From contig NZ_RZNA01000040.1 of NCBI RefSeq assembly GCF_003992595.1, positions 124,001-188,000 of the forward strand: a stretch of DNA of 64,000 nucleotides. The letters run 5' to 3'. Below the pieces are notes generated by a model. The model searched no databases. It was not told the origin of the DNA and was given only the letters and a program-made list of their open reading frames with translations. This document shows positions 8,249 through 18,055 of the stretch, piece after piece. This DNA comes from Flagellimonas oceanensis. Lineage in GTDB: Bacteria; Bacteroidota; Bacteroidia; Flavobacteriales; Flavobacteriaceae. Within the stretch, counting starts at the first letter, position 1. Each line of letters opens with the position of its first letter. The translations under genes and the position numbers were made by a program.

Positions 8249-10455
8249 GGTTTTGTAAAACGTTTTAATAATTGCCTGACCCTTGCAGTATTTTCCACAT
8301 GGTATTTGGCCTGTGTTTTTTTGAGTCCAACTTTAACGGTAACCGCCGAATCCGGGAGTTCTTGGAACATAAATTCATCGGTCCAATCATCACCAATGGC
8401 AAAAACAAAGTCGTAATCATCTTCGCTTAACATACGAGTGGCAGCCCTTCCTTTGTTCACATTGCTGCTTTTTATTTCCATTACTTTGTTCCCGTTCAAC
8501 ACACTAATATCGTCATTACCGATTAAACTGCGTAATACCGTATTGAGCTCTGTGGCTCTTTTTGCTCCAAAATCCGGGTCCGTATTTCGGTAATGCCACG
8601 CCAAGGAATAGTTCTTTTCTTCGATAAATGATCCTGGGGTCCTATCCACAAAAGATTCCAGCACAGGTCGGATTTTGCTCATCCATTCCCCTTTTACCTG
8701 TTCCAACAATTTAAAGTCTTCTCCGTTTCGGGAAATCCACACCCCGTGCTCTACGATCATATTGTATTTTTTAGGCAGGAACCAACGTCCAAAGGTCTGT
8801 TTGTCCCTTCCACTGATCAAAAATACCGTTGTGTCCTCTTGTTGATTCAGTTCATCCAAGAGTTCATAAAGCTCTTCATCGGGAGAGGCTTGTTGTGGAT
8901 CTTTGTGGAATCCGGCCAAGGTTCCGTCGTAATCCAAGAACAATAGCCGTTTTTTGGATTTCATGTATTCTTCTTGAATGGACAATAGAATCTCCGAGGA
9001 CATTTTCTCTGAAATAAAGGCTTTGCCCAAATCCCTGTTCTCTTTCAAAGCATTCATAAATTCATTGGCCCAGACTTCCACATTGTAGCGTTCCAATCTT
9101 TTTTGCAGAAAGGTATTTCGCGATACCTGCTCTTCCATGGGCATGTTAAAGGCTCTTTTCAGGGTATCTGCTTGTTGTTCAAAATTATTTGGATTGATCA
9201 ACAATGCCTCGTTCATTTCGTAAGCAGAGCCGGCCATTTCACTCAAAATAAGCACACCTGATTTATCGGTACGGGTGGCAATATATTCCTTGGCGACTAA
9301 GTTCATTCCATCCCGTAACGGGGTAAGCCATGCAATGTCACTGGAGGTGTAGAGGTCAATCAGGCTCTCAAAGGGCAGGGAACGGTAGAAATACCAAATG
9401 GGCGTCCAATTCACTGTGGACAATTCTCCATTGATTCGGCCTACCAATTCATCCACCTCTCTTTTTAACAATTGATATTGTGGAACGTTGGAACGGGAGG
9501 GGACGGCCAGTATGATTAATCGTACTTTTTCCTTGTATTCCGGGTATTTCTGAAGGAAATATTCGAAGGCATTGATTCGTTTTGCGATTCCTTTACTGTA
9601 GTCCAAACGGTCTATGGAAAGAATGAGCTTGGTATCGGGTGCTGATGCCTTGTGGTTGTCCAAACGGACCTGTAAATCGCTCCGCTCTTCCTTGCTTTTG
9701 GAATCATGCAGTACAGCAGCATCCCTAAACTTTTTATAATCGATCCCCATTGGGAATGAATCCACTTTGATCACCCTGTTATCCAGATAAATCTCGTTAA
9801 AGCTCACATCCAACCCGATCAATCTTCGTACGGAACTCAAAAAGTGCCTTTCGTAGTCGTAGGTGTGGAACCCAATTAGATCGGAGCCCAACAATCCTTC
9901 CAAGATTTCTTCACGCCAAGGGAGGGTTCGGAAAATTTCGAAAGATGGGAAAGGAATATGCAAAAAGAAGCCAATAGTGGTATCAGGACGCTTTTCCCGC
10001 ACCATTTGTGGTACTAACATCAATTGATAGTCATGAATCCAGATGGTGTCGTCCTCATCCGAGTTTTCTATGATGGCATCGGCAAACTTTTGGTTTACGG
10101 ATTTGTAGGTGTCCCAATAGTTCAGTTCAAATTCGGAATACTTGAGAAAATAGTGGAACAAGGGCCAAATGGTTCGGTTACTGAAACCGTAATAAAATCC
10201 ATCAATTTCATCAGAATCGAGTTTTACTTTGGCACAGCCATGCTCTTTTAGAGCCTTGTCAATATCATCCTCCAGTTCTTCCGGGGTGTCTTCATCCGTT
10301 AATCCGGACCAGCCAATCCATAGACTTTCGCCTCCACTGTGTACAGATTTCATCCCTGTGGCCAAACCTCCAACACTTGGTATCGCATTGAGTGTTCCAT
10401 TGCTAATTTGTAACTGAACGGGTAATCGATTTGAGATTATGATAGTTTTGCCCAT
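8245..10455 (-). CDS. otsAB: Bifunctional trehalose-6-phosphate synthase / trehalose-6-phosphate phosphatase
   Basis: A 736-aa fusion. Residues 1 to about 465 are a GT20 trehalose-phosphate synthase, which makes trehalose-6-P from UDP-glucose and glucose-6-P: ISNRLPV near the N-terminus, HIPFPSFE, GFHTYDY and DRLDYSKGI are all present. Residues about 500-736 are a HAD-type OtsB phosphatase with the nucleophile motif DYDGT (D508, D510) and the late motif GDDWTDEFMF. Together they make the osmo- and stress-protectant trehalose in the cytoplasm. It heads a four-gene minus run and is divergent from a GH15 hydrolase, a pairing that suggests trehalose or glucan turnover. Start ATG 10455; no alternative needed. 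Confidence 0.96.
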   Translation of the reverse strand: MGKTIIISNRLPVQLQISNGTLNAIPSVGGLATGMKSVHSGGESLWIGWSGLTDEDTPEELEDDIDKALKEHGCAKVKLDSDEIDGFYYGFSNRTIWPLFHYFLKYSEFELNYWDTYKSVNQKFADAIIENSDEDDTIWIHDYQLMLVPQMVREKRPDTTIGFFLHIPFPSFEIFRTLPWREEILEGLLGSDLIGFHTYDYERHFLSSVRRLIGLDVSFNEIYLDNRVIKVDSFPMGIDYKKFRDAAVLHDSKSKEERSDLQVRLDNHKASAPDTKLILSIDRLDYSKGIAKRINAFEYFLQKYPEYKEKVRLIILAVPSRSNVPQYQLLKREVDELVGRINGELSTVNWTPIWYFYRSLPFESLIDLYTSSDIAWLTPLRDGMNLVAKEYIATRTDKSGVLILSEMAGSAYEMNEALLINPNNFEQQADTLKRAFNMPMEEQVSRNTFLQKRLERYNVEVWANEFMNALKENRDLGKAFISEKMSSEILLSIQEEYMKSKKRLLFLDYDGTLAGFHKDPQQASPDEELYELLDELNQQEDTTVFLISGRDKQTFGRWFLPKKYNMIVEHGVWISRNGEDFKLLEQVKGEWMSKIRPVLESFVDRTPGSFIEEKNYSLAWHYRNTDPDFGAKRATELNTVLRSLIGNDDISVLNGNKVMEIKSSNVNKGRAATRMLSEDDYDFVFAIGDDWTDEFMFQELPDSAVTVKVGLKKTQAKYHVENTARVRQLLKRFTKP

Positions 10456-10558
10456 AAAAGGATGATTTTTGACGTATTTTAATTTTTTGTTTCTTTAAAA
10501 TTCGGGAAATTCGAGCGCAAAACCAATTCATTCTAACCCTTTTGAGAATTTTTGACCT

Positions 10559-12358
10559 ATGGACAATTTGAATTACGGAATTATAGGAAATTGCAGGAGT
10601 GCAGCATTGATTTCCAAAGAAGGCTCCATAGATTGGTGCTGTTTGCCTCAATTTGACTCTACCTCCATATTTGCAAAATTGCTGGATGAGCAAAAAGGCG
10701 GCAGTTTTGAGGTGCATCCCAAAGGTGATTATAACATTGAACAGGAATATTTTCCCAATACAGCCATTCTAGTTACTCGTTTTTCGGAAGGCGATAATAT
10801 TTTTGAGCTGCATGATTTTATGCCGCGTCATCATAAAATGAACGGAAAATATAAAGCGCAGCCTGAGATTATTCGTTACGTTAAATACATTTCGGGAACG
10901 CCTCAATTTTCGGTGGTCTATAACCCTAAATTGGAATATGGCCTGGGAGAGACCAAGCACTACATAAAAGAAGATTTTATAGCCAGCCTTACCCATAAAT
11001 TAAAATATGACACCTTGTTTTTATATACTTCATTTGACAAGGAAAGTATTCTGGAAGGGCATGAGATATCCCTGAAAGAGGATGGGTACTTCCTCATCCG
11101 TTACAATGAGAAGATATTAAAACCGACCACGGAGAAAATGGGGTTGGAACTGGAGCGCACCAAGGTATACTGGTTGGATTGGGCTGCTAAGACGCCAGAT
11201 TACCAAAAATTCAAGGATGAAATCGTCCGAAGTGCCATCACACTTAAAATGCTGACCTACGACAAAACTGGGGCTGTGCTTGCCGCTGCGACCACATCAC
11301 TTCCAGAGACCATTGGCGAGGTCAGGAACTGGGATTATCGCTTTTGTTGGATCAGGGATGCATCCATGGTTATAAAAGTGGTTTCCGAGCTTGGTCATAA
11401 GAATTCAGCCAAGCGCTACCTTCAATTTATTATTGATTTGATGCCCGATAAGGACGAGAAACTCCAAATCATGTACGGTATCAACAAGGAAAAGACGCTA
11501 ACGGAGAAGACCTTGAGCCATTTTGATGGCTACAAGGGGTCCAAGCCTGTTCGCGTGGGTAATGCAGCCTATAAACAACGCCAGAATGACATTTATGGCA
11601 TTTTGATGGATGTGATTTACGAGCAGTTGAAAAATTTCAGCAACGATATTGAAAATGTGGAGGAGCTTTGGAGCATTACCAAAGGTATTGTATGGATTGT
11701 TGGAAAACACTGGGAAGAACCCGATAAAGGTATTTGGGAGTTCCGTGGGGAGGACAAACACTTTACCTTCTCCAAGGTATTGTGTTGGGTGGCTCTGGAC
11801 CGCGCCATAAAAGTGGCCAATATGTTCGGTAAAACCAGAAAATTGGAACGTTGGACGGCACTTGAACAGAAAATCAAGGAAGATATCCACGAAAACGCAT
11901 GGAACAGCGACATTAACGCATTTGTACAATCTTATGGATCTCGCCATTTGGATGCCTCAGTGCTGTTAATGGAGCCTTATGGTTTTATCCATGCCCGTGA
12001 TCCAAAATATGTGAGCACGGTCAAAGCGATAGAGGAGGGACTTAGTAATGATGGTCTTTTGTACCGCTATAAAAATGAGGACGACTTTGGATTGCCATCC
12101 TCATCATTTACCATTTGTACGTTCTGGTTTATCAATGCGCTCTTTAAGATAGGGGAGGAAGAAAAGGCTCTGGAGCAGTTTGAACGTTTGTTGAGCTACA
12201 GCAATCATTTAGGATTATTCAGTGAGGACATCGACTTTAAAACAAAACGATTGTTGGGTAATTTCCCGCAGGCGTATTCGCATTTGGCCCTTATTGAGTG
12301 TGCCATTAATTTCTCGACTAAACAAAAAGACGAGCGGATACTGGAATCAATTAAATAA
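10559..12358 (+). CDS. Glycoside hydrolase family 15 protein (trehalase or glucoamylase type)
   Basis: A 599-aa cytoplasmic protein without a signal peptide. The N-terminus (GIIGNCRSAALISKEGSIDW) is the hallmark of bacterial GH15 proteins, with an N-terminal beta-sandwich and then an (alpha/alpha)6 barrel. NWDYRFCWIRDASM is the conserved substrate-binding block. E394 in GIWEFRGED is the likely general acid and E556 in LFSEDID the likely general base. Related mycobacterial enzymes act on trehalose, others on alpha-glucans; the position back to back with otsAB (103-bp gap) favours a trehalose-linked role, but the sequence does not settle it. A bidirectional terminator lies 110 bp downstream. 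Confidence 0.9.
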   Translation: MDNLNYGIIGNCRSAALISKEGSIDWCCLPQFDSTSIFAKLLDEQKGGSFEVHPKGDYNIEQEYFPNTAILVTRFSEGDNIFELHDFMPRHHKMNGKYKAQPEIIRYVKYISGTPQFSVVYNPKLEYGLGETKHYIKEDFIASLTHKLKYDTLFLYTSFDKESILEGHEISLKEDGYFLIRYNEKILKPTTEKMGLELERTKVYWLDWAAKTPDYQKFKDEIVRSAITLKMLTYDKTGAVLAAATTSLPETIGEVRNWDYRFCWIRDASMVIKVVSELGHKNSAKRYLQFIIDLMPDKDEKLQIMYGINKEKTLTEKTLSHFDGYKGSKPVRVGNAAYKQRQNDIYGILMDVIYEQLKNFSNDIENVEELWSITKGIVWIVGKHWEEPDKGIWEFRGEDKHFTFSKVLCWVALDRAIKVANMFGKTRKLERWTALEQKIKEDIHENAWNSDINAFVQSYGSRHLDASVLLMEPYGFIHARDPKYVSTVKAIEEGLSNDGLLYRYKNEDDFGLPSSSFTICTFWFINALFKIGEEEKALEQFERLLSYSNHLGLFSEDIDFKTKRLLGNFPQAYSHLALIECAINFSTKQKDERILESIK

Positions 12359-12380
12359 GCCGTGTAAGGAATGATTGTAA

Positions 12381-12400
12381 CCTCGAGCGCAGCCGAGAGG
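12381..12400 (+). repeat. GAGCGCAG-core intergenic repeat, copy 1
   Basis: CCTCGAGCGCAGCCGAGAGG: short inverted arms around a GAGCGCAG core. It is related to the elements at 21281, 24609 and 29101 in this window and sits just after the GH15 gene. Confidence 0.7.
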
Positions 12401-12468
12401 TATTTGGGAAAACGCAAGTTTGACTTTTGCCCCGATTGTATTCGACCTGACATTACTATACCAACTAA

Positions 12469-12492
12469 AAAACGCCCCAATCGGGGCGTTTT
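12469..12492. terminator. Bidirectional rho-independent terminator
   Basis: AACGCCCC (12471-12478), loop AATC, GGGGCGTT (12483-12490), with A residues before and T residues after. It lies between the convergent GH15 and acyl-CoA dehydrogenase genes. Confidence 0.88.
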
Positions 12493-12530
12493 CAAATCCT
12501 AGTGGGTTTTCATCCCAACAAATATTTGAA

Positions 12531-14339
12531 TTAGTCAAAGGTATACCCGTTATCTGCGGCAACTTTGTCGGCGATTTGCGTTCTAAGTTCCACAACATTG
12601 GGTTGGTTTGTATACTTGGTAAAGCGTTTTAGGCCCATCAGCATCATACGTTGCTCATCGCCTTCAGCGAAGGAAACAATGCCTTCCTTGGCTTTCTGTT
12701 GGATGATGTCCACTGCTCTGTACAAATACAATTTGGACATCGCTATTTGAGTAGCTTGGGCTTCTTTACCAAAGCGTTTTGCGTTTTTCTCTGTTCTTAG
12801 GATAGCGGATTCCGCCATGTAAATCTGAATCAAGATATCGGAAGCGGCCATCAATAGCATTTGATGCTTTTCCAAATCCGGTCCAAATTTTTGTACAGCA
12901 CTACCTGCTACCATTAAGAATACTTTCTTCAATCTGGCAATCAAATCTTTTTCTTCTGAAAGTAATTCGGAAAAATCAGGTGTATCAAAAGATGGAATTC
13001 CCATCAATTCCTCGCCAACAGCTGTGGCAGGGCCCAAAAGGTCAACATGGCCCTTCATGGCTTTTTTCACCAACATGCCTACAGAGAGCATACGGTTGAT
13101 TTCGTTGGTACCTTCATAAATTCTGGAAATACGGGCATCTCTCCAAGCTGATTCCATGGGTGTATCGGCGCTAAAGCCCATTCCTCCGAATACTTGTATG
13201 CCTTCATCCGTAGTGTGCTGAACGTGCTCGGAAACGGCAACCTTTAAAATGGAACACTCGATAGCATATTCCTCAACACCTTTGAGTTCTGCTTCTTGGT
13301 GTGAGTTTCCACTGGCTTCGCGAATGGCGATTCTGTCCTCGATATTTTTGGCCGCACGATAACATGCTGCCTCATCCACATAGGCGTTGGTGGCCATATC
13401 CGCAATTTTAGCCTTGATAGCGCCAAAGTTGATAATCGGTGTTTTAAACTGTATACGCTCATTGGCGTATTTTGTCGCTTCATTAACAACACGACGTTGT
13501 GCCTCCAAACAAGCAGCTGCCAATTTGATCCTACCCACATTTAGGGCGTTCATGGCAATCTTGAATCCGTTTCCTCTTTCGGAAAGCATGTTTTCAACAG
13601 GTACTTTGGTCTCATTGAAGAATACCTGACGGGTAGAGGAGGAGTGGATGCCCAACTTCTTTTCTTCATCGCCAAAACTGATACCGTTTTCTACATCATT
13701 TTCAACAATAAAGCCTGTAATGTTCTTATCGTCTTCTATTCTGGCAAAGACAATGAACATGTTGCAGAATCCAGCGTTCGAAATCCACATTTTCTGCCCT
13801 GTGATGCTATAATATTTACCATCATCGGAAAGAACGGCTTTTGTTTTACCGGAATTGGCATCAGAACCAGCTCCTGGTTCAGTTAAACAGTAGGCTCCAA
13901 ACCATTCGCCCGTAGCCAATTTAGGTACATATTTTTGTTTTTGTTCTTCAGTCCCGTACAAAGTGATGGGCATGGTTCCAATTCCAGTGTGCGCTCCAAA
14001 AGCAGTACTAAAGGAACCAGTGGCTCCGGAAATATAGTCACACACCAACATGGTGGACACAAACCCCATTCCCATACCGCCGTAGGCTTCAGGAACCGCA
14101 ATGCTCAAAAGTCCAAGTTCGCCTGCCTTTCGCATGCATTCCTCGGTGTAGGCATAATCTTTTTTCTCGAAACGTTCCCAATGCGCCCAAAGCTCTCGGT
14201 CTACGAATTCTTTGGTGCTTTCACGCATCATTTTTTGTTCTTCGTTGAGGTCTTCTAGGGTAAAAATGTCTTCACATTTGGTCTCCTTGACCAAGAATTG
14301 ACCTCCTCTCAGTATGTCTTTTTCAATTGTATCGCTCAT
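12531..14339 (-). CDS. Acyl-CoA dehydrogenase (beta-oxidation step 1)
   Basis: A 602-aa flavoprotein of the acyl-CoA dehydrogenase family. Helical N-terminal domain, then the FAD-binding middle domain (YCLTEPGAGSDANS and KMWISNAGF), the C-terminal helical bundle with QVFGGMGF, and RIYEGTNEINR carrying the probable catalytic base E409. About 150 residues beyond the usual 380-400 aa form a C-terminal extension seen in bacterial very-long-chain type enzymes. It introduces the trans-2 double bond into acyl-CoA. It is the last gene of the marR operon, 21 bp after the thiolase gene, which supports fatty-acid catabolism. Chain-length preference cannot be read from sequence. Confidence 0.95.
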   Translation of the reverse strand: MSDTIEKDILRGGQFLVKETKCEDIFTLEDLNEEQKMMRESTKEFVDRELWAHWERFEKKDYAYTEECMRKAGELGLLSIAVPEAYGGMGMGFVSTMLVCDYISGATGSFSTAFGAHTGIGTMPITLYGTEEQKQKYVPKLATGEWFGAYCLTEPGAGSDANSGKTKAVLSDDGKYYSITGQKMWISNAGFCNMFIVFARIEDDKNITGFIVENDVENGISFGDEEKKLGIHSSSTRQVFFNETKVPVENMLSERGNGFKIAMNALNVGRIKLAAACLEAQRRVVNEATKYANERIQFKTPIINFGAIKAKIADMATNAYVDEAACYRAAKNIEDRIAIREASGNSHQEAELKGVEEYAIECSILKVAVSEHVQHTTDEGIQVFGGMGFSADTPMESAWRDARISRIYEGTNEINRMLSVGMLVKKAMKGHVDLLGPATAVGEELMGIPSFDTPDFSELLSEEKDLIARLKKVFLMVAGSAVQKFGPDLEKHQMLLMAASDILIQIYMAESAILRTEKNAKRFGKEAQATQIAMSKLYLYRAVDIIQQKAKEGIVSFAEGDEQRMMLMGLKRFTKYTNQPNVVELRTQIADKVAADNGYTFD

Positions 14340-14360
14340 GATATTTTGTGTTTAGTCATT

Positions 14361-15551
14361 TTAATTTAGGAACTCGAATATACCTGCGGCACCTTGCCCA
14401 GTACCCACACACATGGTGACCATACCGTATTTGCCTTTCATGTCACGCTTTCTCATTTCATCAAAAAGTTGGACGGATAATTTAGCCCCGGTACATCCCA
14501 GCGGGTGTCCGAGTGCGATGGCTCCCCCGTTCACGTTAACGATATCCTGATTCAGCCCTAATTCCCTGATAACGGCCAAGGATTGCGAGGCAAATGCTTC
14601 GTTCAATTCAATGAGGTCTATTTGGTCCTGCTTCATCCCTGCTTGCTTTAAGGCTTTGGGAATCGCTTTCACAGGTCCAATTCCCATGATTCTTGGTTCC
14701 ACACCTGCGGCAGCATAATTTACCAAACGGGCAACGGGTTCAAGGTTCAGTTCTTTTACCATTTCCTCGCTCATTACCATTACAAAGGCTGCACCGTCGC
14801 TCATTTGTGAGGAGTTACCTGCGGTTACACTACCTCCTTCAGCAAAAACTGGTCTCAACTTGTTCAAAGTTGGAATGTTGGTTCCTTTTCTCGGACCTTC
14901 GTCCTTGTTGACGGTGTAGTTTTTGGTTTCTTTTTTTCCTGCTTCGTTTACAAAAGTGTGTTCTACCTCAATAGGAACAATTTGATCTTGAAAACGGTCC
15001 TCTTCTTGAGCTTTTAAGGCTTTCATATGGGAATTAAAGGCGAATTCGTCTTGATCTTCGCGAGATACCTTGAATTGTTTGGCCACAGCTTCGGCGGTAA
15101 GTCCCATGCCCCAATAGTAGTCTTCGTGACCTTCTTTGGCCGTGGCGTAATCTGGAGTGGGTTTATAACCACCCATGGGAATATAGCTCATGCTTTCGGC
15201 ACCACCTGCAATGATGCAATCCGCCATTCCTGACTGGATTTTTGCTGTGGCGATTCCAATGGTTTCCAATCCTGAGGCACAATAACGGTTTACCGTAACG
15301 CCAGGAACGTCTTCAATATCAAGTCCCATTAAGGAGATGAGCCTTCCCATGTTCAAACCTTGTTCGGCTTCGGGCATGGCATTGCCCACAATAACGTCAT
15401 CAATACGTTTTTTGTCCAGTTGGGGAAGCTCGTTCATCATGTATTCGATGGTTTCGGCGGCGAGTTCATCGGGACGCTTAAACCTGAACAGACCTTTGGG
15501 GGCTTTCCCTACGGCTGTTCTATATCCTTTTACTATATATGCTGTTTTCAT
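14361..15551 (-). CDS. fadA: Acetyl-CoA acyltransferase (3-ketoacyl-CoA thiolase)
   Basis: A 396-aa thiolase. The nucleophile C91 is in VNRYCASGLET, H349 in ALGHPLGCTGA and the second catalytic cysteine C381 in MCVGTGQG; length and all motifs fit a complete enzyme. It cleaves 3-ketoacyl-CoA with CoA to release acetyl-CoA, the last step of each beta-oxidation round. It lies between the FadN-type enzyme (83 bp upstream, a gap holding a short tandem repeat) and the acyl-CoA dehydrogenase, so all cycle enzymes are in one operon. The symbol is by function; fadI or a B. subtilis-style name would be equally fair. Confidence 0.93.
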   Translation of the reverse strand: MKTAYIVKGYRTAVGKAPKGLFRFKRPDELAAETIEYMMNELPQLDKKRIDDVIVGNAMPEAEQGLNMGRLISLMGLDIEDVPGVTVNRYCASGLETIGIATAKIQSGMADCIIAGGAESMSYIPMGGYKPTPDYATAKEGHEDYYWGMGLTAEAVAKQFKVSREDQDEFAFNSHMKALKAQEEDRFQDQIVPIEVEHTFVNEAGKKETKNYTVNKDEGPRKGTNIPTLNKLRPVFAEGGSVTAGNSSQMSDGAAFVMVMSEEMVKELNLEPVARLVNYAAAGVEPRIMGIGPVKAIPKALKQAGMKQDQIDLIELNEAFASQSLAVIRELGLNQDIVNVNGGAIALGHPLGCTGAKLSVQLFDEMRKRDMKGKYGMVTMCVGTGQGAAGIFEFLN

Positions 15552-15557
15552 TTTTAT

Positions 15558-15597
15558 TTGGATTCTTTGATTTTTGGATTCATGGATGGTTGGATTC
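15558..15597. repeat. Degenerate 8-bp tandem repeat, five units, in the fadN-thiolase gap
   Basis: On the minus strand this reads GAATCCAA, CCATCCAT, GAATCCAA, AAATCAAA, GAATCCAA: five consecutive octamers, three identical and spaced exactly 16 bp apart. It ends 7 bases before the thiolase start codon, so it forms the immediate leader of that gene. Confidence 0.8.
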
Positions 15598-15634
15598 CTT
15601 GTCTAGCTATTAAAAGGTCCATTGATCAATAAAT

Positions 15635-18040
15635 CTAATTTCTAAGTGGTTTTCCTGTCTTCAACATGTGTTGGATACGTTCCAGCGTCTTTCTCTCGGT
15701 ACAAAGTGATAAAAATGCTTCCCGTTCCAAATCCAAAAGGTATTGTTCGGTCACCATTGTCGCTTCAGAAAGATCACCACCTGCCATTACGTAGGCCAAT
15801 TTATCAGCAATCTTTTTGTCATGTTCCGATATGTAGTGTCCAGCTTCCATGGAGTCCGTGCCTACCAAGAACATACCCAGAGCTTGTTTTCCAAGCACCT
15901 TGACATCCTTGCGTTTGACGGGTTTGGTATAGCCTGCATCTGCCATTAGTTTAGCGTATGCTTTTGCTGTTGCTATTTGACGGTCTTTGTTGACCACCAC
16001 TACATCTTTTCCTTTTTGAAGGATGCCCAAGTCATAGGCCTCGTAAGCCGAAGTGGATACTTTGGCCATTCCGATGGTAAGGAAGTACTCTTGAAGTACA
16101 TTGAGCTCCACATCGTTTTTTCTGAAGGTATCGGAAGCACGTAGCGCCATTTCCTTGGAACCACCTCCACCGGGAATTACACCTACGCCGAATTCCACCA
16201 AACCAATATAGGTCTCTGCCGCGGCTACGACCTTATCTGCATGGAGCGAAAGTTCGCAACCACCGCCCAAACACATACCGTGAGGGGCAGAAACAGTCGG
16301 AATAGAGGAATATCGCATGCGCATCATGGTGTCTTGGAACATTTTGATGGCCATGTTCAGCTCATCATATTCTTGTTCCACGGCCATCATGAAAATCATT
16401 CCGATATTGGCACCAACAGAGAAGTTAGCAGCTTGGTTACCAACCACCAATCCTGCAAAATCCTTTTCGGCAAGATCTACCGCTTTGTTCAAGCCAGCCA
16501 ATACATCGCCTCCAATGGTGTTCATTTTGGATTGGAACTCGCAATTGAGGATTCCATCACCCAAATCTTCGATAACAACACCACTGTTTTTAAAGACTTC
16601 CTTGGTTTTTCTGATATTGTCCAAAATGATGAATGCATCCTGGCCCGGAACTTTTTCCATAGCCTTTTTTGGAATGTCGTAGAAGTAGGTATTCCCTTCT
16701 TTTACGGTGTAGAAGGAATCAATTCCGGCTTCTTTCATTTCGGACACCCATGAAGCAGCCTCCAAACCTTCAGCTTTGATAAATTCAAGACCTTTGTCGA
16801 GCCCAACGGCATCCCAAATTTGAAACGGTCCGTGTTCCCAACCGAATCCGGCCTTCATGGCATCATCTATTTTGTATAATTCGTCCGTAATTTCAGGAAT
16901 ACGGTGGGTAACGTAAGCGAAAAGGGCTCCGAAGCTCTTTCGGTAGAATTCTCCTGCTTTGTCTTTACCATCTACCAAAACCGGGAATCGTTCAATGACC
17001 TTGTCAATGGTCTTTGTTAGCTCCAAAGTGGCAAATTTTGCTTTCTTTTTAGAGCGGTAGTCCATGGTATCCAAATCCAGTGTTAGGATTTCACTTTTAC
17101 CATCATCCCCTTTAATCTTTTTGTAGAATCCTTGTCCGGTTTTGCTTCCCAACCATTTATTATCCATCATGGTTTGGATGAAGTCGGGCAATTGAAAGAG
17201 TTCGTGTCGCTCATCCTCCTTGCAGTTTTCATGAATCCCATTAGCCACATGCACCAAAGTATCCAGTCCAACCACATCCACGGTACGGAAGGTGGCGGAT
17301 TTAGGCCTTCCGATAACTGGGCCAGTCAATTTATCGACTTCCTCAACCGTCATTCCCATTTCTTTCACGGCATGGAACAAACTCTGAATACTAAAGATTC
17401 CGATTCTGTTACCGATAAATGCGGGCGTATCCTTGGCGACCACCGATGTTTTCCCCAAGAATTGCTCACCGTATCCATTTAAGAAGTCCAGCACCTCTTG
17501 AGAGGTTTTTGGACCTGGAATAATTTCAAAAAGCTTTAAATATCTGGCAGGGTTGAAAAAGTGCGTGCCACAGAAATGCTTCTGGAAATCATCACTTCTT
17601 GCTTCGCTCATAAACCGAATAGGGATTCCAGAGGTGTTTGAAGTAATTAAAGTGCCCGGTGTACGGTGTTTATCCAAATTTTCGAACACCTGTTTTTTGA
17701 TATCCAAACGTTCCACTACCACTTCAATGATCCAATCCACATCGGCCACTTTGGAAATATCATCTTCCAGATTTCCTGTACTGATGCGGTCAGCAAATTT
17801 TTTATGATAAATAGGGGAGGGTTTGGATTTGAGGGCAGCAGCGAGGGATTCGTTCACCAAGCGATTACGGACCGCCTTGTCTTCCAAGGTTAGCCCTTGG
17901 GCCTTTTCCTTGTCGGTAAGTTCGTGTGGGACTATGTCCAGTAATAGAACTTCGACCCCAATATTCGCAAAATGGCATGCAATGCCACTTCCCATTATTC
18001 CGGAACCGATTACGGCAACTTTGTTTATATGCCTTTTCAT
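15635..18040 (-). CDS. fadN: 3-hydroxyacyl-CoA dehydrogenase / enoyl-CoA hydratase (FadN type)
   Basis: An 801-aa bifunctional enzyme with dehydrogenase first and hydratase after, the domain order of B. subtilis FadN and the reverse of E. coli FadB. The Rossmann motif is VAVIGSGIMGSGIA at 9-22, with THFFNPARYLKL in the NAD domain; two 3HCDH C-terminal domains follow (about 200-430). The crotonase region (about 500-690) contains HGMCLGGGCELSLHAD and EFGVGVIPGGGGSKE. It hydrates enoyl-CoA and oxidises 3-hydroxyacyl-CoA with NAD. First structural gene of the operon, 15 bp after marR. Confidence 0.94.
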   Translation of the reverse strand: MKRHINKVAVIGSGIMGSGIACHFANIGVEVLLLDIVPHELTDKEKAQGLTLEDKAVRNRLVNESLAAALKSKPSPIYHKKFADRISTGNLEDDISKVADVDWIIEVVVERLDIKKQVFENLDKHRTPGTLITSNTSGIPIRFMSEARSDDFQKHFCGTHFFNPARYLKLFEIIPGPKTSQEVLDFLNGYGEQFLGKTSVVAKDTPAFIGNRIGIFSIQSLFHAVKEMGMTVEEVDKLTGPVIGRPKSATFRTVDVVGLDTLVHVANGIHENCKEDERHELFQLPDFIQTMMDNKWLGSKTGQGFYKKIKGDDGKSEILTLDLDTMDYRSKKKAKFATLELTKTIDKVIERFPVLVDGKDKAGEFYRKSFGALFAYVTHRIPEITDELYKIDDAMKAGFGWEHGPFQIWDAVGLDKGLEFIKAEGLEAASWVSEMKEAGIDSFYTVKEGNTYFYDIPKKAMEKVPGQDAFIILDNIRKTKEVFKNSGVVIEDLGDGILNCEFQSKMNTIGGDVLAGLNKAVDLAEKDFAGLVVGNQAANFSVGANIGMIFMMAVEQEYDELNMAIKMFQDTMMRMRYSSIPTVSAPHGMCLGGGCELSLHADKVVAAAETYIGLVEFGVGVIPGGGGSKEMALRASDTFRKNDVELNVLQEYFLTIGMAKVSTSAYEAYDLGILQKGKDVVVVNKDRQIATAKAYAKLMADAGYTKPVKRKDVKVLGKQALGMFLVGTDSMEAGHYISEHDKKIADKLAYVMAGGDLSEATMVTEQYLLDLEREAFLSLCTERKTLERIQHMLKTGKPLRN

Positions 18041-18055
18041 GTGCGGGTTTATAAT

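Noticed and set aside
10506..10519. TTCGAGCGCA between otsAB and GH15, resembling half of the GAGCGCAG repeat
   Set aside because: Only one arm and part of the core are present; too little to call a copy.
16241..16753. 170-codon plus-strand open frame opposite fadN
   Set aside because: Antisense shadow of a well-supported gene; His-rich, no start signals.
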